NCBI GenBank assembly: GCA_039815465.1
Contig: JBCBZG010000009.1
Span: 1-64,000 of the forward strand
DNA: 64,000 nucleotides
Direction: 5' to 3'
From: Shimia_B sp039815465
GTDB lineage: Bacteria; Pseudomonadota; Alphaproteobacteria; Rhodobacterales; Rhodobacteraceae
A program made the translations under genes and the position numbers. Positions 48,426 through 56,841 of the stretch are shown in pieces. Numbering within the stretch: the stretch's first letter is position 1; every line of letters starts with the position of its first letter. The notes below the pieces were generated by a model. That model worked only from the letters and a program-made list of their open reading frames with translations, was not told where the DNA came from and did not search any database.

Positions 48426-49190
48426 CTAGCCCGGCGCAGGAAGCCCAAGCGCCGCACGCCCCTCCGGCGTTTTCATCGAAAAGTCGCCCCCCGCGTAGCG
48501 CGCGCCGTCCGGTCCGCTCAGATACGCAATTGCCAGGGCGACCCAGTCGGGCGGGATGTGGACACCGGGGTCAAGCTGGCTCACCGGGTTGATCCCGCTT
48601 GCTTTAATCTGCACCTGCATATCCGTCGCAACCGTTCCAGGGCTAAGCCCCACAACGGTGATCCCCTGCGCGCCGTGCTCCTTATGCCCGCATTTCGTCA
48701 GGCTCAGCACCGCCGCCTTGGTCGCGCAATAGTGGCTCCATCCCTCCAAGGCGCCCGTCGCCGCGCCGGAGGAAATGTTGATGACAGTGCCCGACCCCGC
48801 CATCGCCGGGATCGCATACCGCATCCCGTAATAGACGCCCTTGAGGTTCACATCGACGATCTGGCTCCACGCGGCGGGATCACTGTCTTCGATTCGGGCA
48901 ATCGGATCGATGAGGCCCGCATTGTTGACGAGCACGTCGAGCCCGCCAAAGGTCTCGACCGTTTGGGCGATCAGCGCCTCAACCTGGGTTGCGTCCGACA
49001 CGTCACAGGTCCGCGCGACGGCCTCCCCCCCCGCTGCGCGGATCGCGTCGGCGTTGGCGGTGATCTCCCCGCTTGAGCGCGCTGCGAGCACGACACGCGC
49101 GCCCTTTTCGGCCAGGTGGTGCGCAGCGGCGGCGCCGATCCCCCGGCTTGCGCCTGTGATAATGACAGTTTTGTGTGCTAGATGGCTCAT
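48426..49190 (-). CDS. Short-chain dehydrogenase/reductase
   Basis: 254 residues. NAD(P) loop GASRGIGAA (about 13-21), ARSS after beta-2 (NADP-like), NNAG at about 90, catalytic Ser in INISSGAATG and YxxxK in HYCATKAAVLSL (about 153-164). The substrate is unknown. It is 55 bp downstream of the FAD oxidoreductase and 38 bp upstream of nthA, in the same direction, so it may be co-transcribed with both. Confidence 0.87.
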   Translation of the reverse strand: MSHLAHKTVIITGASRGIGAAAAHHLAEKGARVVLAARSSGEITANADAIRAAGGEAVARTCDVSDATQVEALIAQTVETFGGLDVLVNNAGLIDPIARIEDSDPAAWSQIVDVNLKGVYYGMRYAIPAMAGSGTVINISSGAATGALEGWSHYCATKAAVLSLTKCGHKEHGAQGITVVGLSPGTVATDMQVQIKASGINPVSQLDPGVHIPPDWVALAIAYLSGPDGARYAGGDFSMKTPEGRAALGLPAPG

Positions 49191-49245
49191 ATCAGATCCT
49201 CCCCAGCGCTATGGCTACCCCGCCCGGGAGGGAGAGGAAAGCCGC

Positions 49246-50580
49246 CTAGAGCTCCCGCCCCGCACGCCATTCATTCCACCGCAGGACAGCCCGCGCGCCG
49301 AGCGTGGCAATGGGCTCCGGCGGCAACCGCACCGGGGCGGGTTCGGCCATGACTTGGCGCGTGATCTCTGACACCCGCCCCGACGCGGCCTCCGCTGCGG
49401 CAAGGCCCGATAGGATGCCGCGCACTGTGCCCAGCCCGTTTTGAACGCAGGCCGTCCACAGGCCAGGGCGCGCTTCCTCCACCAAGCCCACGCCGTTGCG
49501 CGTCAGGCAAAGCCGCCCGCCCCAGCGGTGCTCCATTTCCACGCCTCGCAGCATGGGAAAGCGCGCCGCAAAACCCGCGTCATGGGTCCGCACAACACGC
49601 GCGAGTGCGGCGTCTGACACTTCTAAGCTCGGCTCATAGGTAAAGCGGCTGCGGATCACGATGCGCGCGCCGCCCGGACCCGAAACGCGTCGCACGGTGG
49701 AGCCCATGGGGTCTGCCGGCGTGATCCCCCAGCGCGCTTGCCCGCCCAGCCGCGCCACCTCCGTCCCTGTCAGCGCCCGCGTCATGGAGGCGTAGGTGAA
49801 AACGTGCATCAACGCGCGGGCGCGCACCCCAAAGGACGCGATATGCCCGTTGACGGCGAGGATCACTTTCGCAGCCCGAACCGCACCGGCGGGCGTCTGC
49901 GCACGCCACCCGCCCGCGTCCGGCTCAAGCGCTGTGACCGGGCTGCTTTCGTAAAGCGTCACACGATTTGACACCAGGCTTGCGGCCCAACCTTGGATGA
50001 AGGCGGCAGGCTGGATCACCACCGTCCCAGGCGTAAAGAGCCCGCCGCGGTAGTAGTCCGACCCTGTCATGGCGCGCATGTCCGTGGCGTTCAGTGTCTC
50101 ACAGGGTTCCCCGAGGGACGCGAGATGGGCGGCATAGGACGCGTTATGTGCCTGGCCTTTCTCGGTCGCTGCGCCGTTGACCTTTCCGCAGGGATCAAAG
50201 CTCTCGACACCGAGGCCCGCCGCCTCCGCAATCTCATGGGCATAGGCGATGGCGTGCCGGTTGGCGCGGATTTGCGCGCGGTCCCGGTCCGCATCGCCGC
50301 CGTAATCGTTGCTCGTCAGGTCGTGCGGCAGATCGATCATGAACCCCGAATTGCGCCCAGCAGGGCCGGAGGCGACCTGCACCGCCTCCAAAATTGTGAC
50401 GCGATCCGTTGGGTTTAGCTGCGAAAGCCGTTGAGCTGCCGCAAGCCCTGCGAACCCTGCCCCGATGACGAGCCAATCTGTGTCGATCTCTTCCGACAGC
50501 GGCGCGGTCGGGTCCCGCCGGGGCAGCAGCTTGTCCCACCCGGCGGGCCCGGGGTCTTTGGGCAGACGCTTGACCCTCAT
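49246..50580 (-). CDS. FAD-dependent amine oxidase-like oxidoreductase (DAO/PuuB family)
   Basis: 444 residues from MRVKRLPKDPG; the ATG overlaps the upstream SDR stop by four bases. Dinucleotide loop VIGAGFAGLAAAQRL (about 38-52). ASGPAGRNSGFMIDLPHDL (about 72-90) resembles the PuuB/ordL type that oxidises gamma-glutamyl-putrescine and related amines. A C-terminal FAD motif includes LTRNGVGLVEEARPGLW and NGLGTVRGILSG. Predicted to oxidise an amine or amino acid to an aldehyde or imine. With the aldehyde dehydrogenase at 53668 it would form an amine-to-acid pair. Confidence 0.85.
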   Translation of the reverse strand: MRVKRLPKDPGPAGWDKLLPRRDPTAPLSEEIDTDWLVIGAGFAGLAAAQRLSQLNPTDRVTILEAVQVASGPAGRNSGFMIDLPHDLTSNDYGGDADRDRAQIRANRHAIAYAHEIAEAAGLGVESFDPCGKVNGAATEKGQAHNASYAAHLASLGEPCETLNATDMRAMTGSDYYRGGLFTPGTVVIQPAAFIQGWAASLVSNRVTLYESSPVTALEPDAGGWRAQTPAGAVRAAKVILAVNGHIASFGVRARALMHVFTYASMTRALTGTEVARLGGQARWGITPADPMGSTVRRVSGPGGARIVIRSRFTYEPSLEVSDAALARVVRTHDAGFAARFPMLRGVEMEHRWGGRLCLTRNGVGLVEEARPGLWTACVQNGLGTVRGILSGLAAAEAASGRVSEITRQVMAEPAPVRLPPEPIATLGARAVLRWNEWRAGREL

Positions 50581-51305
50581 GGCAGGCTCAGTTGAGCCAT
50601 GCGCCCGCCGTCGATCGTCCAGACCTGTCCGGTGATCCAGGCTGCGGCGTCCGAGCCGAGCCAACAGATAAGCTGCGCAACATCCTCTGGCGTGCCCGTG
50701 CGGCGCAGGGGATGGATGCCGCCAATCTCCGCCCGGAATGCGGCAGGATCAGGCATGGAGGCGATGAAATCTTCGTTCAGCGGCGTGTCGATCCAACCCG
50801 GCGCCACCGCGTTGCAGCGCACGCCATCGGGCCCGTGATCGACCGCCACGGCGCGCGTTAGGCCATGGAGCCCCGCCTTTGAGGCGCCGTAGGCCGGATG
50901 GCGTGGGTTGTTCCCCAACCCCTCGACCGACCCGACATTGACGATTGCACCCTGGGTTTGGGTTAAATGCGCCATGGCGTGGCGTATGAGCAGGAACGGC
51001 GCGGTCAGGTTCACTTGGAGCTGGAGGTGCCAGTCATCGAGCGACGTTTCCACCACCGTACCCTCGCGCATGAGCCCCGCGTTGTTCACCAATAGGTCGA
51101 GCCGCCCCGCAGCGTCTACCACCTGCGAGACCACCCGTTCCGGCGCGTTCGGAACGGCGAAATCGGCGACGATGTCTTCGAAACCCGCGGGGGAGCGTTG
51201 CGCGGTAAAGACCCGCGCGCCTTGCTCGGCCAAAAGGCGCGCCGTCGCAGCCCCCATGCCCGACGAGGCCCCCGTGACGAGCGCGACTTTGCCTGCGTAG
51301 CTCAT
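50577..51305 (-). CDS. Short-chain dehydrogenase/reductase
   Basis: 242 residues from MSYAGKVALVTGASSGMG; the longer frame (to 51347) lies in the neighbouring gene. Loop GASSGMGAA, NNAG near 82, catalytic Ser in VNVGSVEGLG and YxxxK in AYGASKAGLHGL (about 147-158). C terminus ITGQVWTIDGGRM is the usual SDR ending. ATGA overlaps on both sides (with 51302 and 50580) show tight translational coupling within this operon. Confidence 0.88.
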   Translation of the reverse strand: MSYAGKVALVTGASSGMGAATARLLAEQGARVFTAQRSPAGFEDIVADFAVPNAPERVVSQVVDAAGRLDLLVNNAGLMREGTVVETSLDDWHLQLQVNLTAPFLLIRHAMAHLTQTQGAIVNVGSVEGLGNNPRHPAYGASKAGLHGLTRAVAVDHGPDGVRCNAVAPGWIDTPLNEDFIASMPDPAAFRAEIGGIHPLRRTGTPEDVAQLICWLGSDAAAWITGQVWTIDGGRMAQLSLP

Positions 51306-52030
51306 CCGACGGGCTTTCCGCCGTTCACCTCTACCAAAGCGCCACACATGTAGCGTGCGGCGTCCGAGGCGAGGAAGGTGACGACGTCGGCAATGTCCGC
51401 GGGCTCCGCGATGCGGCCCAACGGGACGGAGGCATTGAGGGTATTGATCCCCTCATCAGCGTCGAGCCCGCGGATGGCAAACCCGGTGCAGATCATGGGC
51501 GTGTTCACCTCGTTCGGGCAAACCGCATTCACGCGGATGCCTTGATGCGCGTGATCGCGGCCCAAGCACTGCGTCATCGACGCGACCGCGGCTTTCGACA
51601 TGATGTAGAGCGGATGATCCGGCCCCGGATGCAGACCCCAGCAGGAGGCGGTGTTCACAATCGCGCCCCCGGACCGCGCCGCCATGATCGGGATCGCCGC
51701 CCGACAGAGCTTGAACGGCGCCTCCACATTCACGGCCATGGTGCGGGCGTAATCGGCGTCGGTCGTTTCCGTCACCTTGCCGCGGGTAATGACGCCCGCG
51801 TTGTTGCACAGAATGTCGAGGCCCCCGAACTCCGCTGCAACACGTCCTGGGAGCGCGTCGCGGAAGGGCGCAAAGGTCAGATCCCCCGCGAGCGCCAGGT
51901 CGCAACCATCAGGCGCTGCCATATCGGTGCCTGCGACCCGCGCACCTTCGGCCCGAAACGCGGCGACGATGGCCTGACCGATCCCGCCCGCAGCGCCGGT
52001 CACCAGCACAGACTTGCCCGCGAACCGCAT
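51302..52030 (-). CDS. Short-chain dehydrogenase/reductase
   Basis: 242 residues from MRFAGKSVLVTGAAGGIGQA; the open frame to 52576 lies inside the methyltransferase gene in another frame. NAD loop GAAGGIGQA, Asp after beta-2 (GTDMAAPDG) suggests NAD, NNAG near 82, catalytic Ser in VNTASCWGLH, YxxxK in LYIMSKAAVASM (about 150-161). It starts one base after the MttB-family stop and overlaps the next SDR by four bases. Confidence 0.88.
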   Translation of the reverse strand: MRFAGKSVLVTGAAGGIGQAIVAAFRAEGARVAGTDMAAPDGCDLALAGDLTFAPFRDALPGRVAAEFGGLDILCNNAGVITRGKVTETTDADYARTMAVNVEAPFKLCRAAIPIMAARSGGAIVNTASCWGLHPGPDHPLYIMSKAAVASMTQCLGRDHAHQGIRVNAVCPNEVNTPMICTGFAIRGLDADEGINTLNASVPLGRIAEPADIADVVTFLASDAARYMCGALVEVNGGKPVG

Positions 52031-52031
52031 C

Positions 52032-53582
52032 TCAATACTCCTGATTGAGCGCTTCGACGGCAGGGATCTCCCGCTCTCGCCGGGCGATGTAGTCGCGCAG
52101 CGCCTCGTCAATGCCGGGGTCGAGCTTGGGCTCCTCATAGTCGTTGAGGAGCTGCTTTGTGTAGGCCAGCGCACGCTCGTTGACCTCAATGGCGCCCTCG
52201 GCTTGCCACTGCTCGATGGAGTTGTTGTCGAAGAGCTCGGGCATAAAGAACGCGCGCTGGAAGTTTTCGAGCGTATGGGGATGGCCCAGGTAATGCCCGC
52301 CGGGGCCCACATCGCGCACGGCCTCGAGCGCGGCGTCGAAATCGTCCCACCGCACCCCTTCGGCCATACGGTAGCCCATGGCGCATTGTTCGGCGTCCAC
52401 CACGAACTTCGCCATGGAACAGTGCATACCCGCCTCGTTCCACCCCGCAGAATGCCAGATGTAATTGCACCCTGCATGGAGAACGGCCATGAGCGTCGTG
52501 GCGCTCTCATAGCCGGATTGCGCGTCAAACGTCTTGGCCCCGCCCAGCGTGTTCGATGACCGCCACGGCACGTCATAGTAACGCGCCATCTGGCCGATCA
52601 TGTAATTCATCAAACTGATTTCCGGCGTGCCTGCCATGGGCGCACCGGACTTCATGGAAACGGTGCTGAGGTAATGCCCGTAGATCGCCGGAGCACCTTT
52701 GCGAATGACCTGGGTGTAGGCCAGCGCGCTGAGCGCCTCCGCATTCAGCTGCGCGACCGTAGGCGCGACCGACGCAGGCGTATTCGCGCCGCCCAGCACG
52801 AAGGGGGAGCAGAGCACCGGTTGGTTCGCCCGGCTGAACGCGCGCATGGCGCCTAGCATCGTCTCATCCCAGACAAGCGGGGAGTTGCCGTTGCAATTAC
52901 CTGTGACGACTTGGTTGGTTTCCAGAAACTCCGCCCCAAACAGGATGCGGCACATGTCGATGACATCCTCGGCGTTCTTAGGGCTCGTGGTCATGCCCAT
53001 GAAGGTCTTGTCGGAGTATTTCATCGACGAATAGGTGATCCGCAGATGCCGGTGAGAGATCGGGTGATCCATCGGCTCCACAATGTGGTGCGCGCTCGAA
53101 TGGATCGCTGGAAGCATGTGGGAAAGCTTATGAAAATTTCCGAGATCGGCCAGCGTCGGGCCCCGGCGCACATCGTCCAGATCGCGCAGATATGGTGCCC
53201 CGGTCATGGGCACGAACATGCTGTGGTGGTTTCCAAAAGGTAAAGAATTGGCTTTGTTTCGCGCGCGAAACACGAACTCTGACGGGATCGTCGCGATGAG
53301 CTCCCGTACCAAACCGCGGTCGAGATGGACGGTCTCGCCCCGCACATCTGCGCCCGCCTGTCTCCAGTCTTCCAGCGCGATGGGATCGCGGAACACAACA
53401 CCCACATCCTCAAGGATACTCATGGAGGCCGCATCGACACGCTCCACCTGCTCTGCGTCCATGACCTCCGTCAGCGGCAGGCGCCGCTTGAGCGCAGGCA
53501 ACATGGTGAAGTCGCGCGTGGCCCGGGCCGCCTTGCGTGCGCCACGCCCGCGGCGTGTGGTGCCGGTTGCTTCGATGTTCAT
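52032..53582 (-). CDS. MttB-family (non-pyrrolysine) corrinoid methyltransferase
   Basis: 516 residues from MNIEATGTTRRGRG, family COG5598 (trimethylamine methyltransferase-like). No in-frame TAG interrupts it, so it belongs to the non-pyrrolysine branch that includes glycine betaine (MtgB), proline betaine (MtpB) and carnitine demethylases. Characteristic regions are SMSILEDVGVVFRDP (about 42-56), NCNGNSPLVWDETMLGAMRA (about 218-238) and YVSMK-like STVSMKSGAPMAGTPE (about 297-312). It would move a methyl group from a quaternary amine to a corrinoid protein. No MttC-like corrinoid protein is in the window; the RACo-type activator lies 40 kb away. Confidence 0.9.
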   Translation of the reverse strand: MNIEATGTTRRGRGARKAARATRDFTMLPALKRRLPLTEVMDAEQVERVDAASMSILEDVGVVFRDPIALEDWRQAGADVRGETVHLDRGLVRELIATIPSEFVFRARNKANSLPFGNHHSMFVPMTGAPYLRDLDDVRRGPTLADLGNFHKLSHMLPAIHSSAHHIVEPMDHPISHRHLRITYSSMKYSDKTFMGMTTSPKNAEDVIDMCRILFGAEFLETNQVVTGNCNGNSPLVWDETMLGAMRAFSRANQPVLCSPFVLGGANTPASVAPTVAQLNAEALSALAYTQVIRKGAPAIYGHYLSTVSMKSGAPMAGTPEISLMNYMIGQMARYYDVPWRSSNTLGGAKTFDAQSGYESATTLMAVLHAGCNYIWHSAGWNEAGMHCSMAKFVVDAEQCAMGYRMAEGVRWDDFDAALEAVRDVGPGGHYLGHPHTLENFQRAFFMPELFDNNSIEQWQAEGAIEVNERALAYTKQLLNDYEEPKLDPGIDEALRDYIARREREIPAVEALNQEY

Positions 53583-53598
53583 GGCTGCGCCCCCTTCC

Positions 53599-53662
53599 GT
53601 AGGCCGGGGTTTCACCCCGGCACCCCTTCTTCAAACACAGCCGGGGTCAAACCCCGGCCTAC
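53599..53662. repeat. Large imperfect inverted repeat between mttB-like and aldehyde dehydrogenase genes
   Basis: Left arm 53599-53621 and right arm 53640-53662 are complementary over 23 bases with one mismatch, separated by 18 bases. Each arm is also a short hairpin by itself (GCCGGGGT/ACCCCGGC). It fills most of the 85-bp gap inside an otherwise tightly packed operon. It looks like a dispersed REP-like element; a terminator role is not supported by a U tract. Confidence 0.8.
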
Positions 53663-53667
53663 CCATA

Positions 53668-55158
53668 TCAGCCGACATCATCGCCATCGGCGGGATCGGT
53701 GAGATCGATCCAGATCGTCTTTGTTTCGGTGAACTGGTCATGGGCGGCGATGCCATTGTCGCGCCCGCCAAAGCCTGAGAGCCCAAAGCCCCCAAACGGT
53801 GTCGCCACCGACCCCTCGCCATAGCAGTTCACCGTCACTGTCCCGGCGCGGATCGCGCGCGCCGTGCGGATTGCCTTGCGGGTATTGGCCGTAAAGACAG
53901 AGGCTTGCAGGCCGAACTGCGTGTCATTGGCGAGCTCCACCGCTTCATCGTCTGAAGCAACCGCAATGACGCTGAGCACGGGGCCAAAGATTTCCTCCCG
54001 CGCCTTTGGGTCGTCCTTCTCCACCTCATAAATTGTGGGTTTGACATAAGGCCCGTCTACTTCACCTCCGACAATCGCTTCACCGGATAAGTAGCTGGCA
54101 ACCTTGTCCAAATGCGGCTTCTCGATCAGCGCGCCCAGATGGTTGGCCGGATCCAGCGGGTCACCGGTTTTCCAGTCGCGCACGCGCGCGATGATCCGCT
54201 CCATCAGCGCATCTTTGACGTCGCGTTGCACGATGAGACGGCTATTGGCCGTGCAGTTCTCGCCCATGTTCCAGAACGCCGCATTCACGACATGCTCTGC
54301 CACATGATCAAGGTTTTCGGCGTCTTTCATCACCACCGCGGGGTTTTTACCGCCGCATTCCAGCACGACCTTCTTGAGGTTGCTTTCAGCCGCGTAAGTC
54401 AGGAACCGGCGCCCGGTTTCTGTGGAGCCCGTAAAACTGATCATATCGACGGCCGCGTGCCGCCCCAGCGGTTCCCCCACGGTGGGCCCGTCGCCGGGCA
54501 AAACCTGCAGCACTCCGCGCGGCAGCCCCGCCTCCATCGCCAGTTCCGCCATGCGCAGCGCTGTGAGCGACGTCTGCTCCGCCGGTTTCACAATGACGGA
54601 GTTTCCCTCAGCCAGCGCGGGGCCAATCTTCCAGGCCATCATCAAAAGCGGAAAGTTCCAGGGCAGCACGCAAGCCACGACGCCGATGGGCTCCCGTACG
54701 ATCATCGCGATTGCGTCATCCTGCGCCGGGGCCACCTGGTCATAGATTTTATCCGCCGTTTCGGCATGCCATTTGATGCAATGAATGCTCTCGGGCAGGT
54801 CGATCAGCTCGCAATCGCGGATGGGTTTGCCGCTATCGAGGCTCTCCATCACCGCAAGCTCGCGCCTGTTGCGGGTCATCAGCTTGCAGAGCCGGATCAG
54901 CACATCTTTGCGGTCGCTGGGGTGCATGGTGGCCCAGCGACCCTGATCAAACGCCTCCCGCGCCTTGGTCACGGCCAGATCCACGTCGGCGGCGGTGGCG
55001 CTGACGATCTTTGCGAGCACCTCCCCCGTGGCGGGGTTCACCGTTGGGAAGGTTGGCCCAGCACCGGGGTGAAACTTCCCGTCGATGAAGGCCGTGCGCG
55101 GCAGGGTCAGGTCGTCTGCGATGGCCTGGTATTCGCTGCGGGTCAAAAGATCGCTCAT
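53668..55158 (-). CDS. NAD(P)-dependent aldehyde dehydrogenase
   Basis: 496 residues of the PuuC/betaine-aldehyde dehydrogenase type. Opening IDGKFHPGAGPTFPTVNPATG (split about 25-45). NAD fold VLPWNFPLLMMAWKIGPALA (about 164-183), FTGSTETGRR, catalytic Glu in VVLECGGKNPA (about 266-276) and Cys in WNMGENCTANSRL (about 296-308). Closing GGFGLSGFGGRDNG. Overlaps the dapA-like gene by four bases. Candidate substrates by context are DOPAL or another amine-derived aldehyde, or succinic semialdehyde from the aldolase step. Confidence 0.92.
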   Translation of the reverse strand: MSDLLTRSEYQAIADDLTLPRTAFIDGKFHPGAGPTFPTVNPATGEVLAKIVSATAADVDLAVTKAREAFDQGRWATMHPSDRKDVLIRLCKLMTRNRRELAVMESLDSGKPIRDCELIDLPESIHCIKWHAETADKIYDQVAPAQDDAIAMIVREPIGVVACVLPWNFPLLMMAWKIGPALAEGNSVIVKPAEQTSLTALRMAELAMEAGLPRGVLQVLPGDGPTVGEPLGRHAAVDMISFTGSTETGRRFLTYAAESNLKKVVLECGGKNPAVVMKDAENLDHVAEHVVNAAFWNMGENCTANSRLIVQRDVKDALMERIIARVRDWKTGDPLDPANHLGALIEKPHLDKVASYLSGEAIVGGEVDGPYVKPTIYEVEKDDPKAREEIFGPVLSVIAVASDDEAVELANDTQFGLQASVFTANTRKAIRTARAIRAGTVTVNCYGEGSVATPFGGFGLSGFGGRDNGIAAHDQFTETKTIWIDLTDPADGDDVG

Positions 55159-56060
55159 GTCGCCCCCTCAATGGCCGCGATGGCCGTGTTCATAGTGCGG
55201 ATCACCTCCGCCAATTCGCGTTTGTCGTCTTTGTTGAGCGGCCGGAGCGGCAGGCGCGGCGGGCCCGCATCGACGCCGCGCAGGGTCAGCCCGTGCTTGA
55301 TGCACTGAATGAACTTCCCGCCCTGCTCCAGCACCCGCATAAGCGGCAGCATCGCCGACATGATCGCGCGGCCTTTGGTGAAATCGCCTTCGAGCACGCA
55401 GGCGCGGTAAAGCGCGATATGCGCCTCGGGCGCGAAGTTCGATCCGGCACACACCCAGCTGCGCGCACCCCATGCAAAGAACTCCAGCGCCTGGTCATCC
55501 ATCCCGCAGCTCAGCGCGATATGCGGGTAGTCGCGTGCAAGCATATGGAGCCGGTTGATATCGCCGGAGCTTTCCTTGATCGCGCGGAAATTGGGGGAGC
55601 GTCCGAGGCGGTCCAACGTCTCCTCATCCATATTCACGCTCATGCGGCCCGGGTAGTTGTAGAGCATCACGGGCAGGTTCGCAGCGCGGTCGATGGCCAA
55701 AGCGTGCAACGCGATCTCGCGACCCGTGGGATACGCATAGGGCGGCGTCGCCACGAGGATCGCATCGGCGCCGTGGCTGACGGCCTGTTCCGCGTATTCG
55801 ATGCTATCCTCCGTCCGCATGGCGCCGGTGCCCACGATCAGGGGCACGCGGCCTGCGATCAGCTCCTTCACGCGGCCCATGAGCCAGACACGCTCCTTTT
55901 TGGTCTGCGCGTAATACTCACCGGTGGTGCCCGCCACGATGATGCCATGCACGCCAGCGCTCACCAGCAGCTCGACCGTTTCGGCCAGTGCCTCCTGATT
56001 GCAGGTGAAGTCGTCGTGATAGGGGGTGACGATGGGCGTGTAGATGCCTTCAAACTGCAT
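55155..56060 (-). CDS. DapA-family class I aldolase/deaminase
   Basis: 301 residues, dihydrodipicolinate synthase fold. Opening GIYTPIVTPYHDD, GTTGEYYAQ (about 44-52, in place of the DapA GTTGE-S-T), Tyr in VMLYNYPGRM (about 130-139) and Schiff-base Lys in FRAIKESSGD (about 158-167). The family includes NanA, hydroxyproline deaminase and various 2-keto-acid aldolases. It is unlikely to be the biosynthetic DapA, since it lies in a catabolic operon between gntR (11-bp overlap) and an aldehyde dehydrogenase (4-bp overlap). Could act as 4-hydroxy-2-oxoheptanedioate aldolase for the neighbouring meta-cleavage pathway. Confidence 0.85.
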   Translation of the reverse strand: MQFEGIYTPIVTPYHDDFTCNQEALAETVELLVSAGVHGIIVAGTTGEYYAQTKKERVWLMGRVKELIAGRVPLIVGTGAMRTEDSIEYAEQAVSHGADAILVATPPYAYPTGREIALHALAIDRAANLPVMLYNYPGRMSVNMDEETLDRLGRSPNFRAIKESSGDINRLHMLARDYPHIALSCGMDDQALEFFAWGARSWVCAGSNFAPEAHIALYRACVLEGDFTKGRAIMSAMLPLMRVLEQGGKFIQCIKHGLTLRGVDAGPPRLPLRPLNKDDKRELAEVIRTMNTAIAAIEGAT

Positions 56061-56736
56061 CGCGCAATCCTTCGATGTCGTGGGGCAAAGGGTCCGGTCG
56101 CACGAAGCGGTCCAGGCTATCGCGGCTCAGGTCCCAGTGGCGCAGCGTGAGCGCCACCGCTTCTGCGGCGTTGCGATCCTCGATGGCGGCGATCATCGCG
56201 TCGTGGTCATCGCAGGCCTGTTGAACTTTTCCGCGCTGTGTGTCGGTCTCGGGCCTATAAAACGTTTGCGAAAGCCGCGTGTGATCGATGAGGAGCCGCC
56301 CGAGCGCGGCCTCCAGATACGGGTTTTCGGCCATGGCGCCGATTTGCGCGTGGAAGTCGTGGTTGAGCACGGCTGCCGCCGATGCCTCTCCACCCTGGGC
56401 CGCCGCGCGAAACTGGCGCTGCGTCGCCTTGAGCGCGTCGAGCCCCGGCCCTGCCTGCTCCGCCGCGAGCCGCGCTGTGGATGCGTAGATGAGCGGCGCG
56501 GTCTGAAAGAACATCCGCATGCGCGGCAGGTCCATGGAGGCCACCGTCGCCCCGCGCCCGGAGGTCAGCGTCACATACCCCTCCCCCGCCAAGCGCTGCA
56601 GCACTTCCCGCAAGGGCGTCCGCGATAGACCGTGAGCGGCGCACAGTGTCGCCTCGTCCAGCACCTCTCCTGGGGCAAGCTCCATCCGCAGAACTTGATC
56701 CTTGAGGGAGGTAAGGCAGGCGTCTTTGGGGCTCAT
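56050..56736 (-). CDS. GntR-family regulator (FadR/FCD subfamily)
   Basis: 228 residues from MSPKDACLTSLKDQVLRM. The winged helix has GLSRTPLREVLQRLAGEGYV (about 38-57). The C-terminal FCD domain has metal/ligand histidines in LNHDFHAQIG (about 124), LLIDHTRL and DDHDAMIAA. The frame extends to 56802, but that extension covers the palindrome at 56750-56768, so the ATG at 56736 is preferred. It is divergent from the homoprotocatechuate operon and leads the left-hand operon, so it probably controls both. Confidence 0.9.
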   Translation of the reverse strand: MSPKDACLTSLKDQVLRMELAPGEVLDEATLCAAHGLSRTPLREVLQRLAGEGYVTLTSGRGATVASMDLPRMRMFFQTAPLIYASTARLAAEQAGPGLDALKATQRQFRAAAQGGEASAAAVLNHDFHAQIGAMAENPYLEAALGRLLIDHTRLSQTFYRPETDTQRGKVQQACDDHDAMIAAIEDRNAAEAVALTLRHWDLSRDSLDRFVRPDPLPHDIEGLRDAV

Positions 56737-56749
56737 AGCATATCCATTC

Positions 56750-56768
56750 TGTATACATATCGTATACA
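56750..56768. promoter_or_regulatory. Operator palindrome of the GntR regulator
   Basis: Perfect inverted repeat TGTATAC-N5-GTATACA, 14 bp upstream of the gntR ATG and 74 bp upstream of the hpaF-like ATG. GTATAC-type palindromes are known targets of FadR-type GntR proteins, which supports autoregulation and control of both divergent operons. Confidence 0.78.
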
Positions 56769-56841
56769 CTGAGTCGCGCATCTCGCAATCCCCCTTGTGC
56801 ATCGCAACGCTCCACCGCTAACGTCGACGTGGGGAGAGGAC

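Noticed and set aside
52032..53582. Pyrrolysine-encoding trimethylamine methyltransferase
   Set aside because: The frame has no in-frame amber codon and reads through normally, so it belongs to the non-pyrrolysine branch.
54112..55308. 398-residue open frame on the plus strand
   Set aside because: Antisense to the aldehyde dehydrogenase, which has intact catalytic motifs.
55155..56060. Biosynthetic dihydrodipicolinate synthase (dapA)
   Set aside because: The location between a GntR regulator and catabolic genes, and the changed GTTGEYY motif, argue for a catabolic DapA-family enzyme.
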